Assembly (NCBI GenBank): GCA_021736255.1
Contig: JAIPGG010000009.1
Coordinates: 1-50,100 of the forward strand
From: Spirochaetales bacterium
GTDB taxonomy: Bacteria; Spirochaetota; Spirochaetia; JAIPGG01
Length of the DNA stretch: 50,100 nt
Reading direction: 5' to 3'
Shown one piece after another: positions 1 through 8,630 of the stretch. The position numbers and the translations under genes are program-made. Every line of letters starts with the position of its first letter. The stretch's first letter is position 1. The notes under the pieces are model-generated. The model did no database searches. It saw nothing but the letters and a program-made list of their open reading frames with translations, and was not told where the DNA came from.

Positions 1-1135
1 GATTGTTGAAAACATGCAGAAAGGTTTCATACATGTTCTTGATTACCTCGGCCATCTTCCCGATTTCCGCTTTTGCCTTCAAAAGGTTTAATTCCGGTGT
101 GTCCTGAAATGACGCCGAGATATAATCGAGCTTATACTGAAAAGGCTCTTCCGGTAATTTCTCTTTTTCCGGAATCATATAGGTTACAAAGCGTTCGAGC
201 CAGCCTACGAACCAGATAAATATCAATGTATTGATGATATTGAAGGTAGTGTGAAACATCGCTAAATGCGCAGGAATACCGATCGAAGTATTGAGCGGGC
301 CGGGAACAATAAAATCCACCAGGTGAATCATCGGATAAAAAAGAAATTGCAGCCAAATGATGCCAAGTATATTGAACATCATGTGGACCATGGCAGCACG
401 TCTGGCATGAACATTCGTTCCTATCGAGGCGATAATGGCTGTTATAGTTGTGCCGATATTTTCGCCCAGCACCATCGCCGCCGCTATCGGGAAATCGATC
501 CATCCGGAAAAGGCCATAGTCAGGGTGATCGCCATAGATGCGCTGGAGGACTGGAGTATGATTGTAAGAACAGCCCCCACAAGGATAAACAATAGTCGGG
601 CACCAAACCCGTCTGCTGTAAGTTCCGTAATAAATTTCAGGGCTTCAGGATTATTGTCAATGTCGGGAACCGCCGCTTTCAAAAAAGACAATCCGAGAAA
701 TACCAGGCCGAAACCGACAAGAGCCTCTCCCCAGTCGCTCTTTCCAAGCTTCCGGATAAAAATGAGCAGCAGCCCCACCCCAACAGCGGGAAGCGCTATC
801 TCGGAAATATCGAATTTAAAACCAAAGAGGGCTACAATCCAGCCGGTCAGGGTGGTGCCGATATTGGCACCCATGATTACCCCGATTGCCTGAAACAAGG
901 AAAGGAGCCCGGCGTTCACAAAACTCACAACCATAACCGTAGTTGCCGAAGAAGACTGAACAATCGAGGTTATCCCGAATCCCGTAGCTACCCCGGCAAA
1001 GCGGTTACTGGTCATGAATTTCAGGATCGACTGGAGGCGTTCACCGGCCGCCTTCTGAACCCCGTCACTCAGGGTACGCATCCCATAAATGAACAGCCCC
1101 AAGCTGCCGAATATTTCCAAGATCTGTATTACCAT
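1..1135 (-). CDS. Na/Pi cotransporter family protein (NptA/YjbB-like), 3' end outside window
   Basis: Not in the ORF track because it runs off the edge. Minus-strand reading from ATG at 1135 gives MVIQILEIFGSLGLFIYGMRTLSDGVQKAAGERLQSILKFMTSNRFAGVATGFGITSIVQSSSATTVMVVSFVNAGLLSLFQAIGVIMGANIGTTLTGWIV, with the QSSSATT and GANIGTT motifs of the PF02690 family. Confidence 0.93.
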   Translation of the reverse strand, partial: MVIQILEIFGSLGLFIYGMRTLSDGVQKAAGERLQSILKFMTSNRFAGVATGFGITSIVQSSSATTVMVVSFVNAGLLSLFQAIGVIMGANIGTTLTGWIVALFGFKFDISEIALPAVGVGLLLIFIRKLGKSDWGEALVGFGLVFLGLSFLKAAVPDIDNNPEALKFITELTADGFGARLLFILVGAVLTIILQSSSASMAITLTMAFSGWIDFPIAAAMVLGENIGTTITAIIASIGTNVHARRAAMVHMMFNILGIIWLQFLFYPMIHLVDFIVPGPLNTSIGIPAHLAMFHTTFNIINTLIFIWFVGWLERFVTYMIPEKEKLPEEPFQYKLDYISASFQDTPELNLLKAKAEIGKMAEVIKNMYETFLHVFNN

Positions 1136-1172
1136 ACTCTCTCCCTGGACTCACGGAAGCGTTGCATATTTA

Positions 1173-1213
1173 TTGAACATATCCTAACAAGTTTCTAACA
1201 TTTGTCCATAACA
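1173..1213 (-). promoter_or_regulatory. Pho-box-like direct repeats upstream of the Na/Pi symporter
   Basis: CTAACA at 1184-1189 and 1195-1200 (11-bp period), flanked by looser copies TTGAACA (1173-1179) and CATAACA (1207-1213). Confidence 0.45.
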
Positions 1214-1246
1214 AGGATAGAGATTCGGCAAAGATTCGATATGTTT

Positions 1247-3484
1247 CTATTTGATCCACGAACCTGGATTTATTATGTGCACCTTCCCATTCCGGCTCCC
1301 GACAAACAAAAGGCCATCTATCAGCAGGGGCCGTGTTGAAACAATCTCATCGATAAACAGATTGTCGAGTTTTTCTCCGGTAGCAGCATCAAAGACTGCC
1401 AGCCCCTCATCTATAGTACCTGAAAATAGTTTTCCGGATGATATGAAGGGTTCAGTGGTGACACCGGAGATCGGTTCAAACAAGGGGGTACCCCCGGAGG
1501 CCGATAACCCATAAATCATTCCATTGGCATAGGCAAATAATCCTCCATCTGCAGCCTGCAGGTCCTGCATTACCGTGACACGGCGATCCGATACAAGAGG
1601 TTTCTCCCAGTTGACTTTCCATGCAGATAAATCGATCGACACAACCGTCCCGTTTTTCCCGACAAAGTATGCCGTATTACCCGCCAGTTCGACATTCGTG
1701 GCCGTCGGCTGTATAGCCGACGTCGAAAGGCTTCTTTCTATTATGGCGTTTTGTAAATCGATCTGATGAAAATTGCCGTCTTGATCAACAATATAAGCGA
1801 TGTTTCCCGAAACGCCGGGTGTCATCCGTGACCCGCCTGGAATGGGAATGCTCGATATGAGCCTTCCGGCGGAATCTAGTATATCCAGGGCGTCATTTGC
1901 CGGATAGAGAAAGCCCGCTTCAGCTCGCACGATTCTGCGCCCGAAGGGGTGGCGTTTTTCCGAAGGAGGCTTTTCCTGTTTAATGACTGATCCGTTTCGT
2001 GAATCGACAACAAGAAACTCATTGACGCCGCTGAAAAAGACACGATTGCCCGATGCCTTAACTGCATTATTTTCATTCGGACTATTTGCCGTAGCGACCG
2101 TCCAACTGAGCGAACCGTCCCTGGTAAAGGCGGAAACCACTCCATACCGGTCGGCGGTGATGATCTTTTCGCTGCTAACTGTAAGCGACCGGACAAGAGC
2201 TCCGGTTGAAGCGGAAAAGCGTCCTGCTACTTCCGGTTCTTCGAAAACCGGCTTCTCTTTCCCGCCCTCGACAGATGAGGCCCGGGCAGTTTCCTGCTCG
2301 AGAGTAATTTCAATAGTTCGCTTTTTCTCCGGCAAGACCTCCAGGCGGATCTGCTTATCCAGATACCCATCGGCTTGAGCTCTGATTTCAATCGTTTCCC
2401 CGACAGTAAACAGGCCGGAAAAATTACCGGTTCCCGCTTTTTCTTTGTTGAGCTCGATTGATGCTGATTCGGGAATTACTTTGATATGAACAGGCAGGTA
2501 AACAGGTTCCTCACCCTTTTTTTCCGGGAGTTCGATGAACTTGAAGGGTCTCGACTCTTCCATGGCTTTTGATTTTTTTCTGTCCATAACCGCCGGAGCT
2601 GTATCGGTAAAAATCCTCTTAACCCGTTGTTTCACATTATCTATCTCTTCCTGCTGTCTTTGGAGGTCTTCGGCGGCAGTGAAAACAACACTGCTCTCTT
2701 CGAGGTTCACCAGGAATTCCTCAGTACGTTTCTGAATATGATCCGAGATGGCCGCGGGTATTACCAGTTCGTTGCCACCGGAAACAACAGGAGCCGCCTC
2801 CTGTACGGCACGGTTCAGTTTCTCGGCCGCTTCTTTTTCTGCGTTCATCTGGGAGAGCGCGTTTTTCAGACTCTTGTCGGTAAGTTCATTCGGGACAACA
2901 GAAACCGAACCCGCCTTCACAGCTAACACTGTTTCCTTGCCGGGCATTTCGCTCAAAAGGAATTCTGTCCCACGGACACCACAGGCAACGGTCTTCGTCC
3001 TTACTTCGAAGGTCTCATTTCCGACCAGCTTATTCACCCTGGAAACAACACTACCAGCATGGTTTTCCAGTTCGATTTGCCTCTGCCCGACTTCGGGAGC
3101 AATTGCCCTGATCGACACTGTGGTATTCTCGTCAAGACGGACAACCGCCGTTTTATCGAACTGGAGTTCACATGAGGATAAACTCCCGGTACTGACGCGA
3201 GCTCCTGCATCGAGTAGATCTCCGATCCCTGCTGAGCGTTTTCCATCACCGGTATCTACCTCTACAGTCCCGGTAAGAAAGGTCAGAAGCGCCTTTCTGC
3301 GGACCTCCGGCAGATCTTTTGCCGGCTCTTCTGCTTCATCCTTCACTTCGGCTTCTCTTTCCTCCGCTGTTTCGGTTTCGGGCTTTTCCGTTTCAACAAC
3401 TTCTTCAGAACAGGAATAAAACAACGCCAAAGCCGCAAGAACCGCTACGATGAAAATGATTGAACCGCCAACTTTTTTTCTCAT
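1247..3484 (-). CDS. FecR-domain lipoprotein with PEGA-like segment and C-terminal PQQ/beta-propeller-like repeats
   Basis: 745 aa; lipobox-like LALFYSC; FecR-like DTGDGKRSAGIGDLLDAGARVSTGSLSSCELQF...VACGVRGTEF; PEGA-like VIPESASIELNKEKAGTGNFSGLFTVGETIEIRAQADGY; repeated propeller blades. SD gaaggagg. Confidence 0.8.
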   Translation of the reverse strand: MRKKVGGSIIFIVAVLAALALFYSCSEEVVETEKPETETAEEREAEVKDEAEEPAKDLPEVRRKALLTFLTGTVEVDTGDGKRSAGIGDLLDAGARVSTGSLSSCELQFDKTAVVRLDENTTVSIRAIAPEVGQRQIELENHAGSVVSRVNKLVGNETFEVRTKTVACGVRGTEFLLSEMPGKETVLAVKAGSVSVVPNELTDKSLKNALSQMNAEKEAAEKLNRAVQEAAPVVSGGNELVIPAAISDHIQKRTEEFLVNLEESSVVFTAAEDLQRQQEEIDNVKQRVKRIFTDTAPAVMDRKKSKAMEESRPFKFIELPEKKGEEPVYLPVHIKVIPESASIELNKEKAGTGNFSGLFTVGETIEIRAQADGYLDKQIRLEVLPEKKRTIEITLEQETARASSVEGGKEKPVFEEPEVAGRFSASTGALVRSLTVSSEKIITADRYGVVSAFTRDGSLSWTVATANSPNENNAVKASGNRVFFSGVNEFLVVDSRNGSVIKQEKPPSEKRHPFGRRIVRAEAGFLYPANDALDILDSAGRLISSIPIPGGSRMTPGVSGNIAYIVDQDGNFHQIDLQNAIIERSLSTSAIQPTATNVELAGNTAYFVGKNGTVVSIDLSAWKVNWEKPLVSDRRVTVMQDLQAADGGLFAYANGMIYGLSASGGTPLFEPISGVTTEPFISSGKLFSGTIDEGLAVFDAATGEKLDNLFIDEIVSTRPLLIDGLLFVGSRNGKVHIINPGSWIK

Positions 3485-3595
3485 ACCGACCTCCTTCGCA
3501 GGACTTAGTTCGAGTTTACCTTCTAGTTCGGTATCTGTAAAACAAAAATATGGTCCTGCTATTAGATGTACCTATCTACAATCGATACAAATTTA

Positions 3596-3624
3596 TTGAC
3601 TAAAGCGAAAAACCGGCTTATAAT
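3596..3624 (+). promoter_or_regulatory. sigma70-type promoter of the hyd maturation operon
   Basis: TTGACT (3596-3601), 17-bp spacer, TATAAT (3619-3624). Confidence 0.75.
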
Positions 3625-3727
3625 GGAATAAACAAATAATCTGCGTGACTGCCGGAAAACCAGGTCAACTGCGTTCTCTCGTGGTCATAAGGATAATTTA
3701 AGCAATCTGATCCAGAGGCAGGTACTG

Positions 3728-4009
3728 ATGGAGAAGAGAATAGGATCGGTCATTATCCTTGTAGAGGACCGGTCTCTCGTACCCACACTAAATCAAATCT
3801 TTACCGAACACTGCGATATCATAATCGGCCGGCAGGGTGTTCCGCTGCATCAACGGAAGGTCAGCGTGATTTCCCTTATTGTCGAGGGAACAACTGATGC
3901 AATCGGTGCCCTCACCGGTAAAATCGGAAGGATGAATGGTGTAATGGTCAAATCGGTTCTGACATCGGCAAAGATGCCGCCGAAAGACACCGATCACTGG
4001 ACCATTTGA
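3728..4009 (+). CDS. TM1266-family putative iron-only hydrogenase system regulator
   Basis: 93 aa, KRIGSVIILVEDR...IIGRQGVPLHQRKVSVISLIVEGTTDAIGALTGKIGRMNGVMVKS; located directly before hydG. Confidence 0.85.
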   Translation: MEKRIGSVIILVEDRSLVPTLNQIFTEHCDIIIGRQGVPLHQRKVSVISLIVEGTTDAIGALTGKIGRMNGVMVKSVLTSAKMPPKDTDHWTI

Positions 4010-4062
4010 TTGCCCCCTGCCCCCGGACGGATAAAACAAACTTTATCTATCAGGGGAAATGT

Positions 4063-5574
4063 ATGCCGGAAACAAAAGAAACTAATCAGACAACACGTTC
4101 ATGGATGGATTCGGTAATCCGCCGTGACGAGGTCGACCGCTACCTTCAAAACGGAAAAGACTTTATTGATGAGGATGAAATCTCGTGTCATCTGAACAAT
4201 TCCCGGAATCCGGAGAAACAGCAGATCCGGCAGATTATTCAGAAGAGTCTGGCAGTAGAACGGCTCGAACCGGAAGAGGCCGCTGCTCTTTTACAGGTCG
4301 AGGATCCTGAACTCTGGGAAGAGATGTATGCTGCAGCTGGAGAGGTAAAACGGCGGGTTTATGACAACAGAATCGTAACCTTCGCCCCCCTCTATTGCAG
4401 CAATTACTGCGTCAACAACTGCAGCTATTGCGGGTTCCGAAAAGACAACAAAACCGAAAAGCGCCGGCGCCTCAACCCTGAGGAGGTGCGAAAGGAAACC
4501 GAAGTGCTTGCGGGCCTCGGGCACAAACGGCTCATTGTCGTTTATGGAGAGCATCCGTTATCGGATGTGGATTACATCGAAGAGTCTATCCGCGCCGTTT
4601 ATGATGTTGAAGTGCCTACCCGCCGGGGAACCGGCTCGATCCGCCGGGTAAATGTGAATGCAGCTCCGCTGAGTATAGATAAACTCCGGCGTCTGCATGA
4701 AGTCGGTATCGGGACCTTTCAGGTCTTTCAGGAGACCTATCACAAACCTACCTATGCCCGGGTACATCCGTCCGGGATTAAGGCTGATTACCGGTGGCGT
4801 TTATATGCGCTTCATCGGGCTATGGAAGCCGGCGTCGATGATGTAGGAGCCGGAGCCCTTTTTGGTCTTTACGACTGGAAGTTCGAGGTCATGGGACTTC
4901 TCTATCACGCCATGGATCTCGAACGCTGCTTTGGAGGAATCGGTCCGCATACCATCTCCTTTCCACGGCTCAATCCTGCTTCGGGCGCGGAACTTTCTCA
5001 ACATGTTCCCTATCCCGTTGACGATCAAACACTCAAAAAAATCGTAACCGTCTTACGCCTTTCCGTACCCTACACCGGCTTGATCCTGACCGCCCGGGAA
5101 CCGGCGAAACTCAGGCGTGAATTGATTCCTGTTGGAGTAACCCAGACCGATGCTTCCACCCGTATCGGCATCGGGGCGTATAACGGAGAGGGCAACCAGG
5201 AAATCGACAGGCAGCAGTTCTTGCTCGGAGACACCCGGAGTCTCTCGGAGGTGATCCGCGAGTTTGCCGATATGGGACTTATAACTTCCTTCTGCACCGC
5301 CGGCTACAGATGCGGAAGGACAGGGGAAAAGATCATGAACCTGTTAAAAACCGGCAGGGAGGGGAAGTTCTGCAAACTCAATGCCGTCCTGACCTTTCGT
5401 GAATGGCTCGACGACTTTGCCGATGAAGAAACCCGCACCGCCGGAGAACGTGTTATCGGAAAAGAGATACTCGAGATCGAAAATGATCCGCACTTTCACG
5501 ACGGAAATCTTCTCCCCCTATTCAGGGACTACTATAACCGGCTTGCATCGGGTGAACGGGATTTGTATGTATAA
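4063..5574 (+). CDS. hydG: [FeFe] hydrogenase H-cluster radical SAM maturase HydG
   Basis: Radical SAM CX3CX2C motif in YCSNYCVNNCSYCGFRKDNK; HydG-type sequence throughout. ATG at 4063 (MPETKE) chosen over the longer track ORF. Confidence 0.93.
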   Translation: MPETKETNQTTRSWMDSVIRRDEVDRYLQNGKDFIDEDEISCHLNNSRNPEKQQIRQIIQKSLAVERLEPEEAAALLQVEDPELWEEMYAAAGEVKRRVYDNRIVTFAPLYCSNYCVNNCSYCGFRKDNKTEKRRRLNPEEVRKETEVLAGLGHKRLIVVYGEHPLSDVDYIEESIRAVYDVEVPTRRGTGSIRRVNVNAAPLSIDKLRRLHEVGIGTFQVFQETYHKPTYARVHPSGIKADYRWRLYALHRAMEAGVDDVGAGALFGLYDWKFEVMGLLYHAMDLERCFGGIGPHTISFPRLNPASGAELSQHVPYPVDDQTLKKIVTVLRLSVPYTGLILTAREPAKLRRELIPVGVTQTDASTRIGIGAYNGEGNQEIDRQQFLLGDTRSLSEVIREFADMGLITSFCTAGYRCGRTGEKIMNLLKTGREGKFCKLNAVLTFREWLDDFADEETRTAGERVIGKEILEIENDPHFHDGNLLPLFRDYYNRLASGERDLYV

Positions 5575-6631
5575 CACAGAACAGCCGGAAAGGCCTGCAG
5601 CTTCCCGGCATACATCCGGCGGCAAAGAAAACACAGAACTCGGGCAAATTACAGCCTATCTGCGAAATGGAAATTCAACTGAACTGCCCTGCCGGGCGGA
5701 AGCTGTCAGGCAAGCCTTCTTCGGCAACCGGGTATTCCTTCGAGGGATTATCGAGATCTCAAATCACTGCAAGAACAGCTGCCGCTACTGCGGACTCCAA
5801 AGACAAAACACAAGCCTGAACCGTTACCGGCTCGACGAAGAGTCGATCCAAGAAGCTATTGCTGCTATCCGCCGGTTCGATTTACAGACCGTTGTCCTCC
5901 AATCAGGAGAAGATCCGGAAATTTCGGCCGACACGATGGCCCGGCTTATCGAGAAGATAAAGAGCAAAACCGACATCGCCGTTACCCTATCACTCGGGGA
6001 ATGGCCCGAATCCGCCTATCGGACCTGGTTTCGAGCCGGGGCCGACAGGTACCTCCTCAAAATGGAAACCTTTGAAAAGGGGCTGTACCGCGCCCTGCAT
6101 CCGGGAATGGATTTTCAGCACCGTCTCGATTGCATCTACCGCCTTGCAGAGATTGGATACCAGACAGGATCGGGCATCATAGTCGGCCTGCCCGGACAAA
6201 ACCTCGAATCGATTGCTTCCGACCTGATCGAACTGAGAAAAATGGACCTGGATATGATCAGTATCGGACCGTTTATTCCCCACCCGGCAACAAGCCTTGC
6301 CGGTTATCCTGCCGGTTCACCGGCCCTCACTTCCAGAGCGATCAGCATGATGCGATGCCTCGATCCGGCGGTCCTCATGCCTGCCGTATCAGCGCTGGCT
6401 GCACAAGAACCGGACCAGCGTCACCAGGCCCTGCAGGCCGGGGCTAATGTTCTTATGCCGAATTTTACTCCATCGAACCAGGCCGCATGGTACGAGATCT
6501 ACCCGGACATCCGGCGCAGTGGACTTTCTACCGATGCTATGGGATCCGCTCTCGCAGAAGCCCGGGCAGCCGGCTGCACTCTCGATTATTCACAGGGAGA
6601 CAGTATAAAAATCAAAGAGGGCAAGAGATAG
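5567..6631 (+). CDS. hydE: [FeFe] hydrogenase H-cluster radical SAM maturase HydE
   Basis: ISNHCKNSCRYCGLQRQN radical SAM motif; ATG at 5567 overlaps the hydG stop, so the track ORF start (5399) is too long. Confidence 0.92.
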   Translation: MYNTEQPERPAASRHTSGGKENTELGQITAYLRNGNSTELPCRAEAVRQAFFGNRVFLRGIIEISNHCKNSCRYCGLQRQNTSLNRYRLDEESIQEAIAAIRRFDLQTVVLQSGEDPEISADTMARLIEKIKSKTDIAVTLSLGEWPESAYRTWFRAGADRYLLKMETFEKGLYRALHPGMDFQHRLDCIYRLAEIGYQTGSGIIVGLPGQNLESIASDLIELRKMDLDMISIGPFIPHPATSLAGYPAGSPALTSRAISMMRCLDPAVLMPAVSALAAQEPDQRHQALQAGANVLMPNFTPSNQAAWYEIYPDIRRSGLSTDAMGSALAEARAAGCTLDYSQGDSIKIKEGKR

Positions 6632-7921
6632 ATGATTACCTCACCGAAAGCGCTCCGACTTCACCTTGCCGTAACCGGCAGAACGAACAGCGGGAAATCG
6701 AGTTTTGTTAATTACATAACCGGCCAGGAGGTATCCATCACCTCCCCTGTTCCGGGAACCACTACCGATGTCGTGGAAAAGGCGGCTGAATTCCTTCCCC
6801 TCGGCCCTGTGGTTTTTCTCGACACAGCCGGGAGCGGTGATACCAGCGAACTCGGCGGAGACCGTATGAAAAAAAGCCGGCGGGTGCTCGACAGGGCCGA
6901 CTTGATGTTTCTGGTAACTGAAACGGAAACATGGGGTACCCTCGAGGAGGAACTGGCGAGGGAGGCTCAAAACCGCTCGATCCCGCTCATTATTATTATA
7001 AATAAAACTGATATCACACCCCCCTCCTCCGTATTCATCGATCGCCTCAAGAAATTCAGTAAACACATCATACCCTGCTCGACCCTTGACGAAAAAAGCC
7101 GCGGGCAAACGATATCATCGGTAAAGAACTCACTTATCGAAATGGCTCCTCCGGATTACCTGAGCCCTCCTCCCCTGGCCGAGGACCTGGTGAAACCCGG
7201 CGGACATGCTGTGCTGATCGTTCCGATTGATATACAGGCACCGAAGGGCCGGCTCATACTTCCGCAGGTGCAGACCATCAGAGCACTCCTCGATACCGGA
7301 GCTGCCGGATCCGTGGTTAAGGAAGACGGCTATTCCGATTTGCTCAACAATCTCAATGGAACGCCCGATCTGGTGATCTGCGATTCCCAGGTGGTAGACC
7401 AAATGATCGAACAAACACCACCGCAGATTCCCGCTACTACATTTTCCATCCTGTTTGCCCGCTACAAGGGTGACCTTTCCCTGGCAGCCCGGGGAGCGGC
7501 GCGGATCGACCTGCTCGAAGAAGGAGACAAGATTCTGATTTCAGAGGCCTGCAGCCATCATCCGATGGAAGACGACATAGGAAGAGTCAAGATTCCACGG
7601 TGGATCGAGGAGTATACCGGAAAAAAATTCGTGTGGGATGTTTGTTCAGGACGCGATTACCCCGAAGATATTCAATCGTATCAACTCATTATTCATTGCG
7701 GGGGGTGTATGCTGAACAGGAGAGAAATGTTGAGCCGTATAGAAAAGGCCCGGGAAGCACAGGTCCCTCTAACGAACTATGGTCTTGCGATTTCGAAAGC
7801 ACACCGGGTAATTGAACGGGTGTTGTCGCCGTTTTCCGATGCTCTCGACGCGTATCAAAATTGTCTCCGGGAAACAACAGGCGGCCGTAAAAGCGGCCGC
7901 CTGTTTCAGGATACTTATTGA
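6632..7921 (+). CDS. hydF: [FeFe] hydrogenase H-cluster maturation GTPase HydF
   Basis: GRTNSGKSSFVN P-loop, NKTD, and the C-terminal CSH...HCGGC cluster-binding motif. Confidence 0.95.
   Translation: MITSPKALRLHLAVTGRTNSGKSSFVNYITGQEVSITSPVPGTTTDVVEKAAEFLPLGPVVFLDTAGSGDTSELGGDRMKKSRRVLDRADLMFLVTETETWGTLEEELAREAQNRSIPLIIIINKTDITPPSSVFIDRLKKFSKHIIPCSTLDEKSRGQTISSVKNSLIEMAPPDYLSPPPLAEDLVKPGGHAVLIVPIDIQAPKGRLILPQVQTIRALLDTGAAGSVVKEDGYSDLLNNLNGTPDLVICDSQVVDQMIEQTPPQIPATTFSILFARYKGDLSLAARGAARIDLLEEGDKILISEACSHHPMEDDIGRVKIPRWIEEYTGKKFVWDVCSGRDYPEDIQSYQLIIHCGGCMLNRREMLSRIEKAREAQVPLTNYGLAISKAHRVIERVLSPFSDALDAYQNCLRETTGGRKSGRLFQDTY
7876..7905. terminator. strong hairpin inside the 3' end of hydF, between convergent genes; possible bidirectional terminator
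   Basis: AACAGGCGGCCG-TAAAAG-CGGCCGCCTGTT, 12-bp perfect stem; no strong T tract. Confidence 0.45.
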
Positions 7922-8466
7922 AGGAACTTCGACACAAAGGGGGATGTTTCTCCGCGCCGCATAAAGTGTCCGGAGGGTCCCTCTCCGAGGAACTCGGAAA
8001 ACCAGGATTCATGCTCGATTTCTTCATTGAGGATAGCCTGGGAAAGATCGTAGGTACGATGGTCCTTCCCTGCAGTCATATTGCAGATCTGAGAGTAACC
8101 ACGGACCGCACAGCGTTCTGCTTCCACCAGCACCTTCAATATACCCTGCACATCTTTGGGATCTTTCGGCAAGGTTGCAGGAGGACAGGCAGAAACATCA
8201 TGGAATTCCTTCATGTCCTGCGGCAATTTACCATCGAGCTCATATATTCTCGGTACCAGTGCTTCAAAGTGGTTCCGGTCTTCTATCCGGGCAACCTCCG
8301 CAATCTCCTTAACACCCTCCCCCTGCATACCGATTAGATTAACTCGTAGAATCGTGTAATAGTAAAAGGTAGTCAGCTCTGCAGATGCATTCTTTACCAG
8401 GAGCTCGACCAGCTGATCGACATTAACTCCTGCCCGTTCAACCATTTCTCGCGTTACTTGTGCCAT
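7915..8466 (-). CDS. Dps-like / ferritin-like protein
   Basis: 183 aa; ferritin-like helices (ASAELTTFYYYTILRVNLIG...ARIEDRNHFEALVPRIYELDGKLP...ILNEEIEHESWFSEFLGEGPSGHF). Confidence 0.82.
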   Translation of the reverse strand: MAQVTREMVERAGVNVDQLVELLVKNASAELTTFYYYTILRVNLIGMQGEGVKEIAEVARIEDRNHFEALVPRIYELDGKLPQDMKEFHDVSACPPATLPKDPKDVQGILKVLVEAERCAVRGYSQICNMTAGKDHRTYDLSQAILNEEIEHESWFSEFLGEGPSGHFMRRGETSPFVSKFLQ

Positions 8467-8496
8467 AAAGGCCTCCTTTTAGTAATCATTCCTATA

Positions 8497-8509
8497 TATT
8501 AAGTTAATA
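8497..8509. promoter_or_regulatory. 13-bp palindrome upstream of the Dps-like gene, possible operator
   Basis: TATTAA-G-TTAATA between the gene start (8466) and a minus-strand TTGACT. Confidence 0.4.
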
Positions 8510-8563
8510 ACCACCCGATATTTAGTCAAACAGAAAAACCCACAACACGACAAATCGCCTCCC

Positions 8564-8592
8564 TTGACACAAGAAACAGTCTGTGGTCTAGT
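8564..8592 (+). promoter_or_regulatory. sigma70-type promoter of the radical SAM gene
   Basis: TTGACA, 17-bp spacer, TCTAGT. Confidence 0.5.
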
Positions 8593-8630
8593 GAGGTTAT
8601 GTTAACTAACAATACTGCAAAGGTTGTAAT

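Noticed and set aside
435-893. Plus-strand ORF of 152 aa (and 266-595 +, 132-503 -)
   Set aside because: Shadow ORFs of the minus-strand Na/Pi symporter, whose translation has clear family motifs.
2748-3419. Plus-strand ORF of 223 aa, Ser-rich
   Set aside because: Antisense to the FecR lipoprotein; low-complexity composition typical of a shadow frame, no SD.
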